A stretch of DNA of 29,827 nucleotides, from assembly GCA_004555955.1 (NCBI GenBank), contig SFJG01000047.1:1-29827 (forward strand), in the 5' to 3' direction. Origin of the DNA: Bacteroidales bacterium (lineage in GTDB: Bacteria > Bacteroidota > Bacteroidia > Bacteroidales > Muribaculaceae). The notes beneath the pieces are model-generated. The model saw nothing but the letters and a program-made list of their open reading frames with translations, was not told where the DNA came from and searched no databases. Shown one piece after another: positions 22,658 to 29,827 of this stretch. The translations under genes and the position numbers were made by a program. Each line of letters starts with the position of its first letter. Positions within the stretch are counted from its first letter, which is position 1.

Positions 22658-25600
22658 ATGAGTATTTATCAAACAGCGGTCAAACGACCGGTTACAACAA
22701 TATTAATATTTCTGGGCATAGCCATTTTCGGCTTGTTCTCGCTCTCGCGGTTGTCGATTGACTTGTTGCCCGACATCGAGACCAACGCAATTATGGTTAT
22801 GACGTCGTACGGCGGTGCGAGTGCCGAGGACATCGAAACCAACATAACGCGTCCGTTGGAGAATACGCTCAACAGTGTTACCGACCTGAAGCACGTCACG
22901 TCGAAGTCGCGCGAGGGCATTTCGGTGATTACCCTTCAATTTGAATATGGTACGGACATCGATGTGGCGACCAACGACGTGCGCGACAAGCTCGACCGCG
23001 TCACTACGTTGCCCGACGGCGCAAATACGCCGATTCTGTTTAAGTTCGGTACCGACGATATCCCCATCTTGCTGCTTTCGGTGACTGCCAAAGAAAGTTT
23101 TTCGGGACTTTACAAGATTCTCGACGACCAAGTAGCCACACCGTTGGCGCGCGTTCAGGGTGTAGGTACGGTGTCGATTTCCGGTTTGCCGGAGCGCGAA
23201 ATCCAAATCTACTGCGACCCGCTGAAGTTGGAGGCTTACGGCATCACGATTGAGACTATCGGTAGCATTATCAGCGCGGAAAACAAGAATATCCCGGCTG
23301 GTAGCATCGACATTGGCTCGAATGTCTATTCGATGCGCGTGCAGAAAGAGTTTGAAGACGCCAACGAAATGCTCGACCTGGTGGTTGGTATGTCGGGCGG
23401 CGTGCCGGTCTATCTGCGCGATGTGGCACGGATTGTCGACGCACCGGAGGAACGTGCTCAAGAATCGTTTACCGACGGCGTACAGGGTGGTATCCTTGTC
23501 ATTCAAAAGCAGTCCGGAGCCAATTCGGTCAACATTTCGCGTGCCGTTGTAAAGAAACTTGAAGACATCAAAAAGACGTTGCCTTCCGACATCGTCATCA
23601 GCCCGATTATCGACACTTCAGACAACATCATCAAAACCATCGACTCGTTGACTCGCACGATTGCAACCACGCTGATTATTGTCAGCCTCGTCGTGCTCTT
23701 GTTCCTCGGACGCTGGAGAGCGACTTTCGTCATCGTGCTCACAATTCCTATATCGTTGCTGTCGGCGTTGACCTATCTGCTCGCCACCGGCAACACGCTG
23801 AACATCATATCGATGAGTGCGCTTTCGATAGCCATCGGTATGGTGGTCGACAACGCCATTGTGGTGCTTGAAAACATCACCACCCACATCGAGCGAGGCA
23901 GCCGTCCGCGTCAAGCCGCTATGTTTGCGACCAACGAGGTTGCCATCTCGGTTATGGCGTCGACGCTCACCACGATTGCCGTGTTCTTGCCGTTGACAAT
24001 GGTGCAAGGCATTGCCGGAATCATGTTCGAGCAACTCGGCTGGATGGTAACTATCATCTTGGCAGTGTCGACCATTGGCGCAATCACGCTTACGCCGACG
24101 CTCTGCTCGCTTATGTTGCGCCTGAGCCACAAGCAGAACCTCTTCCAGAAAGTTGTTTTCAATCCGTTTAACGGGTTCTTAAAGAAGCTCACGGCAGGCT
24201 ACGCACGCTTGCTACACTGGTGCGTGCGTCATCGCAAAACAACGATTTTCATCGCATTGGCTCTGTTCTTCGGTTCCATTTTCGTGCTCTTGCCGTTTGT
24301 CAAAACAGAGTTTTTCCCGTCGCAAGACAACGCTCGTATCGGTATAACCATCAAATTGCCAACGGGCACGCGCCAAAACATCACGCGCGACCTCGGCTTC
24401 AGAATCGTTGACCAATTCAAGCAAAACTATCCGGAAATCGAAAAAATCAACTTCACCGAAGGTCAAGCCGGCGAAGACAACGTGTTTGGCAACATGAGCG
24501 ATAACGGCAACAACATCTTGTCGTTCAACATCCGCACATCCTCATCGTCGCAGCGCGAACGCTCGCTCACTGAGATTTGCGACCTTATGCGTGTCGACCT
24601 TGAAGGCTATCCCGAAATCAAGACCTACAATGTGCAAGCCGGCGGCGGTGGCGGCGGCATCGGCGGTGAGTCGGCTGTCGAAATCGAGCTCTACGGCTAC
24701 AGCTTCGACAAGGGAGACGTGCTGGCAGCAGAGGTTGCTCAAAAAATGAAGTCGTACAACAGCGTGTCGCAGGTCGTTATCAGCCGCGACGAATACACTC
24801 CGGAATATCGCGTCGACTTCGACCGCGAAAAGCTCGCCTTGAACGGCTTGAATATGTCGACGGCGGCAGGCTATCTGCGTAACCGAATCAACGGCTATGT
24901 GCCTTCCTACTTCCGCGAAGACGGCGAAGAATATGACATACGCATACGCTACGACAAAGACTATCGTCAGTCTATACAAGACATCGAAAACATAACCATC
25001 TACAATGCGGCAGGTCAGGGCGTGAAGATTCGCGACCTGGGTACGGTTGTCGAATCGCAGTCGCCGCCTACGATTGAGCGTAAAGACCGCGAACGCGTCA
25101 TTACGGTGAAGTGCGTCGTGGCACACGGCTATGCGATGAGCGACGTTATCTCGGCAGCTAACGAGGCAATGGCAGACGTCGAAATGCCGACAGGTTTCAC
25201 TTGGCAATTCGGCGGCACGTTCGAAAACCAGAGCGAAACATTTACCGACATGGCACTGCTCTTCATACTCATCATCATCCTCGTGTTCATCATCATGGCA
25301 TCGCAGTTCGAATCGCTCACCTATCCGTTTGTGATTATGTTCTCCATCCCGTTCGCAATCACCGGTGTGCTCATCGGACTCTACATCACCCAAACACCGC
25401 TAAGCGTAATGGCGTTGCTCGGCGTGCTGATGCTCGTCGGTATTGTGGTCAACAACGGTATTGTGCTCATCGACTACATCATGCTCTGTCGTGAGCGAGG
25501 CATGGGACTGATGCACTCGGTTATCACTTCCGGAAAGTCGCGTCTGCGCCCGATTCTTATGACCACATTGACTACCGTCTTCGGTATGATACCGATGGCC

Positions 25601-25774
25601 GTGTCGACAGGCGAAGGCTCCGAAACGTGGCGCTCGATGGGTATGACCGTGGCATTCGGTCTGTCGTTCTCGACGCTGATTACACTTATCATCATCCCGA
25701 CGCTCTACAGCTCGTTTGCCGCCAACGGAATCCGTCGCGCCCGCAAAAAAGAACTTAAGAGTCTTAAAAAGTAA
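22658..25774 (+). CDS. RND efflux pump inner-membrane subunit (AcrB/SwrC-like HAE1 family)
   Basis: A proton-driven inner-membrane exporter of 1038 residues, the normal length. The product shows the duplicated RND layout: N-terminal TM1 (TTILIFLGIAIFGLFSLSRL), a large porter loop, TM2-6 (about residues 335-480), TM7 near 530, a second porter loop, and TM8-12 (about 865-1020). Asp398 in GMVVDNAIVVLENI aligns with AcrB Asp407, but AcrB Asp408 is Asn399 here, and AcrB Lys940 is Asn932 in GIVVNNGIVLIDYI. The second porter loop holds an insert AGGGGGGIGGES. The VVNNGIVLIDY form is shared with SwrC-like pumps, so the proton path probably differs in detail from AcrB. The substrate cannot be told from sequence; drugs, bile salts or lipids are plausible. 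Confidence 0.93.
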   Translation: MSIYQTAVKRPVTTILIFLGIAIFGLFSLSRLSIDLLPDIETNAIMVMTSYGGASAEDIETNITRPLENTLNSVTDLKHVTSKSREGISVITLQFEYGTDIDVATNDVRDKLDRVTTLPDGANTPILFKFGTDDIPILLLSVTAKESFSGLYKILDDQVATPLARVQGVGTVSISGLPEREIQIYCDPLKLEAYGITIETIGSIISAENKNIPAGSIDIGSNVYSMRVQKEFEDANEMLDLVVGMSGGVPVYLRDVARIVDAPEERAQESFTDGVQGGILVIQKQSGANSVNISRAVVKKLEDIKKTLPSDIVISPIIDTSDNIIKTIDSLTRTIATTLIIVSLVVLLFLGRWRATFVIVLTIPISLLSALTYLLATGNTLNIISMSALSIAIGMVVDNAIVVLENITTHIERGSRPRQAAMFATNEVAISVMASTLTTIAVFLPLTMVQGIAGIMFEQLGWMVTIILAVSTIGAITLTPTLCSLMLRLSHKQNLFQKVVFNPFNGFLKKLTAGYARLLHWCVRHRKTTIFIALALFFGSIFVLLPFVKTEFFPSQDNARIGITIKLPTGTRQNITRDLGFRIVDQFKQNYPEIEKINFTEGQAGEDNVFGNMSDNGNNILSFNIRTSSSSQRERSLTEICDLMRVDLEGYPEIKTYNVQAGGGGGGIGGESAVEIELYGYSFDKGDVLAAEVAQKMKSYNSVSQVVISRDEYTPEYRVDFDREKLALNGLNMSTAAGYLRNRINGYVPSYFREDGEEYDIRIRYDKDYRQSIQDIENITIYNAAGQGVKIRDLGTVVESQSPPTIERKDRERVITVKCVVAHGYAMSDVISAANEAMADVEMPTGFTWQFGGTFENQSETFTDMALLFILIIILVFIIMASQFESLTYPFVIMFSIPFAITGVLIGLYITQTPLSVMALLGVLMLVGIVVNNGIVLIDYIMLCRERGMGLMHSVITSGKSRLRPILMTTLTTVFGMIPMAVSTGEGSETWRSMGMTVAFGLSFSTLITLIIIPTLYSSFAANGIRRARKKELKSLKK

Positions 25775-25780
25775 ACAACG

Positions 25781-26074
25781 ATGAAAGCAGTACTTATATC
25801 ATTCAACCAAGCGCATATCGAAGACATCAACAACATTATGATGTACCTCAATCTGAAAGGATTCACCGGGTGGGACACCGTTATCGGTGCCGGTACCACG
25901 AGCGGTGAACCTCACCTGGGGTCGCACGCATGGCCGACCCTCAATAGTGCATACATAACCGTGGTCGACGATGCAAAGGCGCGTCCGCTCTTGGATATGC
26001 TTCACAATCTCGATGCCGAAAGCCCGCAACTCGGACTTCGCGCATTTGCTTGGACCGTCGACGAAATGATTTAA
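25781..26074 (+). CDS. PII-like small protein linked to the RND pump
   Basis: A 97-residue protein with no signal peptide. The order MKAVLISFN, a helix, MNxMMYLNLKGFTGWDTVIGAGTTSGEPHLGSHAWP (the central loop, about residues 22-55), ITVVDDAKARPLLDMLHNL and GLRAFAWTV resembles the ferredoxin-like fold of PII/DUF3240-type proteins, with the T-loop replaced by a Gly/His-rich segment. Bacteroidetes efflux operons commonly carry such a gene after the RND pump. Here it sits 6 bases after the pump and 10 bases before a glycosyltransferase, so it is co-transcribed. A role as cytoplasmic regulator or metal/ligand sensor of the pump is an inference. Confidence 0.65.
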   Translation: MKAVLISFNQAHIEDINNIMMYLNLKGFTGWDTVIGAGTTSGEPHLGSHAWPTLNSAYITVVDDAKARPLLDMLHNLDAESPQLGLRAFAWTVDEMI

Positions 26075-26084
26075 ATTCGCTCGT

Positions 26085-27017
26085 ATGAACAACAGCGACA
26101 ACATACGACTATCGATAATTGTGCCCTTTCATAATGCAGAGGGCACAATTGCTCGATGCGTAGAGTCGTTGCTCTCCCAAACCATCGACGACGTCCAACT
26201 CGTATTTGTCGACGACGGCTCGACCGACAGCAGCCTTGTTGCCCTACACACTGCAATCGCCAACACCGACCTCTCGGTCGTCGTTAAATCTACCGGCAAT
26301 GCTTGCCGCGGGACAGCCTACGCACGCCAATTAGGCATCGACCTCGCCGTCGGCGAATTTATAACATTCTGCGATGCCGACGACACCGTCGAGCCCGAAA
26401 CCTATTCTCAGATGCTGGCGCTTGCCGACGAGCGTAATGCCGACGTGGTGTGTTGCGGCATTCGCGAAATTTATCCCAAACGAATACGCATACACAACTT
26501 CATCGTCGAAAGTTTTCCCGACCTTAACCACATGCCCCTCGACACGCTGCACTGCTCGCTATGCACAAAGATAGTGCGCCGAAAGTTGTTCGCCGACATA
26601 CGCTTTTTCGAAGGCATCGACTGCTGGGAAGATTTAGGCGTCACGTTCCGGCTACGGCTCGCCACCGACCGATTTGCCATCTGCCATAGCCCGTTCTACA
26701 ACTACACACGCGGCATCGCATCCTCGCTGACAACAGCCGATATGACACGCATTCTCAACGACCATCTTGCGCTCGCCGACGCCGCGGAGAGGTGGTTCGA
26801 TGCACGTCCGGAGCTGAAGAGCAAATACGAACATTTCCTCAATTTTCTCAAGTTTACCGCAAAAATCAAAATGCTGCGCGGACCACACAAAGACCTACGC
26901 CGTTGGGCGACGACCTATCCCGAGGCGAACCGCCGAATTATGTCCTATCGCGGCATCCCATTCGGCTACCGACTCCTTTTCAAAGCCGCACACATCATCT
27001 CGAAAATCTTGTACTAA
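26085..27017 (+). CDS. Family 2 glycosyltransferase
   Basis: A GT-A fold glycosyltransferase of 310 residues, expected to act on the cytoplasmic side of the membrane. The N-terminal half has LSIIVPFHNAEGTIARCVESLLSQT as the nucleotide-sugar motif region (residues 9-33), VFVDDGSTDSS, and the metal-binding FCDADDTVEPE (about residues 95-105). The later CWEDLGVTFRLRL resembles the E-D acceptor/catalytic motif of family 2 enzymes. The basic C-terminal segment (GYRLLFKAAHIISKIL) may touch the membrane. Donor and acceptor are unknown. It is the last gene of the efflux operon; a functional link to the pump is not evident. Confidence 0.88.
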   Translation: MNNSDNIRLSIIVPFHNAEGTIARCVESLLSQTIDDVQLVFVDDGSTDSSLVALHTAIANTDLSVVVKSTGNACRGTAYARQLGIDLAVGEFITFCDADDTVEPETYSQMLALADERNADVVCCGIREIYPKRIRIHNFIVESFPDLNHMPLDTLHCSLCTKIVRRKLFADIRFFEGIDCWEDLGVTFRLRLATDRFAICHSPFYNYTRGIASSLTTADMTRILNDHLALADAAERWFDARPELKSKYEHFLNFLKFTAKIKMLRGPHKDLRRWATTYPEANRRIMSYRGIPFGYRLLFKAAHIISKILY

Positions 27018-27111
27018 TCGACAGTCTGTTGACGCTTTTCGTTGAATCGTAGCCAATAAGAGCGCGAAAATTGAGAAAACGCCAAAAAGCGCTCAAAAAA
27101 ATCGCAAAAGT

Positions 27112-27143
27112 TTTGGCGAAATAGAAAAAACGGCTTATCTTTG
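27112..27143 (+). promoter_or_regulatory. Promoter of tRNA-Pro
   Basis: TTTG at 27112-27115, a 20-base spacer, then TATCTTTG at 27136-27143, 17 bases before the mature tRNA. Confidence 0.75.
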
Positions 27144-27160
27144 CAGTCGAATTTCTGACT

Positions 27161-27234
27161 CGGGGTGTAGCACAGTTGGTTAGCGCGCCACGTTCGGGAC
27201 GTGGAGGTCGGAAGTTCGAGTCTTCTCACCCCGA
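27161..27234 (+). tRNA. tRNA-Pro (anticodon CGG)
   Basis: A 74-base cloverleaf: acceptor stem CGGGGTG (27161-27167) pairs with CACCCCG (27227-27233), discriminator A at 27234. Anticodon stem CCACG/CGTGG encloses loop TTCGGGA, giving anticodon CGG, which reads the Pro codon CCG. The C1-G72 start is typical of bacterial tRNA-Pro. CCA is not encoded. Confidence 0.97.
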
Positions 27235-27245
27235 CTGTTACTTTT

Positions 27246-27351
27246 GGGGCTGTCTAACAATCAAAGTTAGATAGTCTCTTATTTTTTAGCTTATTTTTTA
27301 ACCTGTTGAAACTATAAAAAGAGACTGCACAAAACTTGTTAGACACCATAA
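27246..27351. repeat. Short inverted-repeat element, MITE- or IS-end-like
   Basis: TGTCTAACAA (27251-27260) is the exact complement of TTGTTAGACA (27336-27345), and inside it AGTCTCTT (27273-27280) is the exact complement of AAGAGACT (27319-27326). The nested arms define an element of about 95-105 bases starting GGGGCTGTCTAACAA, which resembles the terminal repeats of Bacteroidetes insertion sequences. No transposase is present. Confidence 0.5.
27250..27287 (+). terminator. Possible intrinsic terminator of tRNA-Pro
   Basis: CTGTCTAAC (27250-27258) pairs with GTTAGATAG (27266-27274) around a seven-base loop, with one G-U pair, and is followed by tctcttatttttt. The same bases are one arm of the larger inverted repeat, so the two readings compete or overlap. 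Confidence 0.5.
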
Positions 27352-27701
27352 AATTTTTAGAGATTTACGACTATGACACGCCGACCGAGTCGTTGCGCCT
27401 CTTTGAAGGAATGATAAGTTCCTTTGGACTCAGCGGATGGGAACGCGATTAAGGTAGTAGCCTATTTGACAATCTGAGTGTTTCGCTTTAGGGTCGCATA
27501 TCGTCCATAGACGTTATACTGCGGAGCGGACTCCATATAGGGCTTGTGATGACGAACCGCGAATGATTTGGCGAAAGAATCAACTCCTTTTGCTCCACCT
27601 GAGATTTCAGATATTTACAAGTTAAGATTATTTAACCATTGAAAACTATATGCTGTACCGCAAAATGCGTCACCCTTGGTGTAATTTTGCGCTCATGAAA
27701 G

Positions 27702-27758
27702 AATATCGTGATATTATCTTAGTGCGCAGAATGACTGCGCAACGACATTATAACTTTG
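27702..27758 (+). promoter_or_regulatory. Control region of the rtcB operon
   Basis: TAACTTTG at 27751-27758 matches the -7 box, with transcription expected near 27765 and the ATG at 27785. No -33 box is present at the right distance. Instead there is a palindrome AATATC-GT-GATATT (27702-27715) and two copies of the self-complementary TGCGCA (27723-27728 and 27736-27741) just before the -7 box, suited to binding a regulator. Confidence 0.5.
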
Positions 27759-27784
27759 CATCGAATTATTAAAAACATCAGAAT

Positions 27785-29041
27785 ATGAAGGCAATAGAAG
27801 GACATGACGTAAAGATATTTACGGACAACATCGAGGAGAATGCCTTGGAACAAATCAAGGAACTGCTTTCGATTGACGTGTTTTCTGACAAGAAGATACG
27901 CATCATGCCAGACGTTCACGCCGGTGCAGGTTGCGTCATCGGGTTCACCGGCGATCTCGGCGACAAGGTCATTCCCAATATAGTTGGCGTTGACATCGGT
28001 TGCGGTATGCGCATCCTCAATCTCGGCAAACTCTCCGAGATAGACTTTCACGCATTCCACGAGCATATCCGTGGCAATGTGCCTTCGGGTATGATTGTGC
28101 GTGAGGATCGTTTCGGTTTCAAGCCTCTTGTAGGTGAGGAAATGGAAATCTACCGTGAGGCAAAGCAACTTGTGACCGAACTTTACTGCTACCGTGAAAT
28201 TAAAGACGCAGGACGTATCAATAAAGCAATAGGAACGCTCGGCGGCGGCAACCATTTCATCGAGCTTGACAAAGATGACGAAGATAATGTTTACCTTGTG
28301 ATTCATACCGGTTCGCGCAATCTCGGCAAACAGGTTGCCGACATCTATCAGGCAAAAGCAGTGAAACATCTTACGGACGGGGCCGACGAGTTTGAGGAAA
28401 CAATCAAGCGTACCATTGAGGAATACAAAGCATCAGGGCGTCGCTCAGAATTGCAGAGCGTCATTAAGATGATGCGCAAGGAACATCAAGACGCAGAGCC
28501 GAGGCTTCCCGCCGATCTATGCTATGTAGAGGGAGAAGGGCGTGAGCACTATCTCCATGATATGCGCCTCTGTCAGCGATGGGCTGTGCTCAACCGCAAG
28601 CTTATATCGCTATTGCTCATGCGTTTCTTCCCCGGCGTGGATGTAAAAGAGGAATTTGAATCCGTCCACAACTACATCAGCGATGAGAATATCATCCGCA
28701 AAGGCTCTATCTCGGCTGCCGAAGGCGAGCGTTGCATCATACCTCTGAATATGCGCGACGGTTCATTGCTTTGCACAGGAAAGGGGAATCCCGAGTGGAA
28801 CTGTTCGGCTCCTCACGGCGCCGGACGCGTCTTGAGTCGCTCCCAGGCCTACGAGAAAATCACGATGGAAGACTTCGAGGCGTCCATGCAGGGCATCTAT
28901 TCCGAGTCGGTCAACGAATTTACCCGCGACGAGTCGCCGATGGTCTACAAACCGGCAGCGGAAATAATTGCCAACATCGGCGAAACTGTCACCATCGACA
29001 CAATCATCCGTCCAATATTTAATTTCAAGGCATCAAAATGA
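27785..29041 (+). CDS. rtcB: RNA-splicing ligase RtcB
   Basis: Joins RNA 2',3'-cyclic phosphate or 3'-phosphate ends to 5'-hydroxyl ends using GTP and Mn2+, in tRNA splicing or RNA repair; cytoplasmic. The product is 418 residues, close to E. coli RtcB (408). All metal and catalytic motifs are visible: DVHAGAGCVIG, Asp70 and Cys73 in VGVDIGCGM, His157 in GGGNHFIE, His174 in HTGSRNLG, His295 in VHNYI, RKGSISA, and the guanylated His344 in CSAPHGAGR. It therefore appears active. No rtcA cyclase or rtcR activator is adjacent, and no archease is seen. Its last codons overlap the next gene by an ATGA, so it belongs to a compact operon with a WYL regulator. Confidence 0.95.
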   Translation: MKAIEGHDVKIFTDNIEENALEQIKELLSIDVFSDKKIRIMPDVHAGAGCVIGFTGDLGDKVIPNIVGVDIGCGMRILNLGKLSEIDFHAFHEHIRGNVPSGMIVREDRFGFKPLVGEEMEIYREAKQLVTELYCYREIKDAGRINKAIGTLGGGNHFIELDKDDEDNVYLVIHTGSRNLGKQVADIYQAKAVKHLTDGADEFEETIKRTIEEYKASGRRSELQSVIKMMRKEHQDAEPRLPADLCYVEGEGREHYLHDMRLCQRWAVLNRKLISLLLMRFFPGVDVKEEFESVHNYISDENIIRKGSISAAEGERCIIPLNMRDGSLLCTGKGNPEWNCSAPHGAGRVLSRSQAYEKITMEDFEASMQGIYSESVNEFTRDESPMVYKPAAEIIANIGETVTIDTIIRPIFNFKASK

Positions 29042-29493
29042 AAATCATTGATAGTACCACAAAAATAAACCGACGTAAAGACTACGTTGAGCCATTTTAC
29101 ATTGGCAATTTCTGTAATTGCATTAGCTCAATTGCAAAGGAACTAATGCCGGATGTTTCGTCCACACTAAAAGAGTTAGGATGGGACAAGGAGTTTATTA
29201 TCTATTATTTTTCAGACAAACAATTTGTTCGTCTGTATTTGCGGATAGCTTATGTGTCAACTTACTTTCTTGATGGTACCTGGGAAGAAATCAAGACTCG
29301 ATTACCCAAAATCATTCCGTTATTGAAATCCGTCGTGGAACTTCGGAAAGAAAAGGACGGAGAACTATTATGGATAGAGAAAAACGTTAAAGATTTGCAT
29401 TGGGTAAAGTTGGATGCTCCTTGTATTTTTTGCGACACCTATAGGACAGACAACAATTTACTAAATTTACAGTATAATACGTTACCGATATGA
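29038..29493 (+). CDS. Unrecognised protein in the rtcB operon (151 aa)
   Basis: I do not recognise this family. The gene starts inside the rtcB stop (ATGA, 29038-29041) and its own stop overlaps the start of the next gene in the same way (29490-29493), which strongly supports it being real and co-translated. The product has no signal peptide or membrane span. It appears mostly helical, with many aromatic residues (FIIYYFSDKQFVRLYLRIAY), a KEKDGELLWIEKN segment and two cysteines in DAPCIFCD near the C-terminus that could bind metal. The gene is visibly more AT-rich than rtcB and the rest of the window, which suggests a separate origin. Confidence 0.75.
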   Translation: MKIIDSTTKINRRKDYVEPFYIGNFCNCISSIAKELMPDVSSTLKELGWDKEFIIYYFSDKQFVRLYLRIAYVSTYFLDGTWEEIKTRLPKIIPLLKSVVELRKEKDGELLWIEKNVKDLHWVKLDAPCIFCDTYRTDNNLLNLQYNTLPI

Positions 29494-29827
29494 ACCAACT
29501 GCAAAAATACACTTGGCTGATTGATACAATCCGCCGTGCCGGAAAGATTTCCCACAAGGATCTTTCCGACAAATGGCAACGCCATAATGAACTCAGCGAT
29601 TGCCGTCCGCTTCATCGCGCCACATTCAACCGCTGGCGTGATGCAATCTATGAGCAGTTCGGTATTATGATTGACTGTCAGAAGGTTGGAGGTTATCTTT
29701 ACTATATCTCAAATCCGGAGGATATTGACGAGGATAAACTCAAAAAGTGGATGCTCGACTCGTTTGCTGTCGGTAATATCGTCGGAGAAAACCTCTCGTT
29801 GAAGGGTCGGATATTGGTTGACGAAAT
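29490..29827 (+). CDS. WYL-type transcriptional regulator, partial (C-terminus beyond right edge)
   Basis: The frame is open from the ATG at 29490 to the end of the window, about 112 codons. MNQLQKYTWLIDTIRRAGKI begins a winged helix-turn-helix, followed by SHKDLSDKWQRH, LHRATFNRWRDAIYEQFGI and a wing-like DCQKVGGYLYYISNPE. This matches the N-terminal part of Bacteroidetes WYL-domain regulators; the WYL domain itself would lie past the edge, so the family call rests on the N-terminus. WYL proteins bind nucleotide or nucleic-acid ligands and often control defence or DNA/RNA-damage responses. Its start overlaps the stop of the 151-residue gene by an ATGA, so it is the third gene of the rtcB operon and a natural candidate for binding the palindromes upstream of rtcB. 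Confidence 0.75.
   Translation, partial: MNQLQKYTWLIDTIRRAGKISHKDLSDKWQRHNELSDCRPLHRATFNRWRDAIYEQFGIMIDCQKVGGYLYYISNPEDIDEDKLKKWMLDSFAVGNIVGENLSLKGRILVDE

Larger units (their letters stand above)
27235..27784. other. Gene-poor region between tRNA-Pro and rtcB
   Basis: 550 bases. It begins with an inverted-repeat element (27246-27351), whose left part could be the tRNA terminator. A 43-codon open frame at 27321-27452 ends in SSFGLSGWERD and a TAA; I do not recognise it, and it may be the broken end of a gene. From 27453 to about 27680 I see nothing clear. The last 100 bases hold palindromes and a -7 box for rtcB. Confidence 0.6.

Noticed and set aside
27060..27094. GAGCGC/GCGCTC inverted repeat before tRNA-Pro as a terminator of the efflux operon
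   Set aside because: Six-base arms with a 23-base loop, followed on the plus strand by an A-run, not a T-run.

Overview
The window looks like chromosomal DNA of a member of the Bacteroidales, with a composition near 50 percent GC in the coding core. The evidence is a hybrid two-component system with an AraC-type output, a BspA-type leucine-rich-repeat surface protein, a eukaryote-like GH13 glycogen branching enzyme, and repeated promoters of the Bacteroidetes type (TTTG or TTG, 19-20 bases, then TAnnTTTG). A family such as Muribaculaceae or Prevotellaceae would fit, but that is a guess; no marker gene in the window settles it.

Layout. Bases 1-2608 (minus strand) hold a BspA-like surface protein cut by the left edge, preceded by a small unrecognised gene. 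A divergent control region with three copies of a 15-base direct repeat separates them from a 981-residue hybrid histidine kinase/response regulator (3011-5956, plus strand). A minus-strand pair follows: glgB (8914-6890) overlapped by a MptE/DUF115-like gene (6893-6060). An unusual intergenic region (8915-9280) carries two near-perfect palindromes in tandem and a long imperfect inverted repeat. Then, on the plus strand: cysE, an RlmL-type rRNA methyltransferase and purD (9281-12972); a lysophospholipid-type acyltransferase with a promoter that nearly touches its start codon (13049-14017); and an envelope cluster of a 967-residue TPR protein, a plug-less TonB-receptor-like barrel and a DUF1460 amidase-like protein (14064-19604).

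A tRNA-Val gene with its own promoter and terminator (19979-20146) comes next. It is followed by an RND efflux operon of TolC, membrane-fusion lipoprotein, RND pump, a PII-like small protein and a family-2 glycosyltransferase (20188-27017). A tRNA-Pro gene (27161-27234) is followed by a short inverted-repeat element and about 430 bases without a clear gene. The window ends with a tightly overlapped operon of rtcB (RNA ligase), an unrecognised 151-residue protein and a WYL-type transcriptional regulator cut by the right edge.

How the parts work together (inference). The hybrid sensor probably controls the divergent BspA-type operon through the direct repeats. The TPR, barrel and DUF1460 genes look like one periplasm/outer-membrane module. 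The PII-like protein may tune the efflux pump beside it. The rtcB operon looks like a self-contained, WYL-controlled RNA-repair module next to a tRNA gene, and it is the best candidate here for an under-described system.
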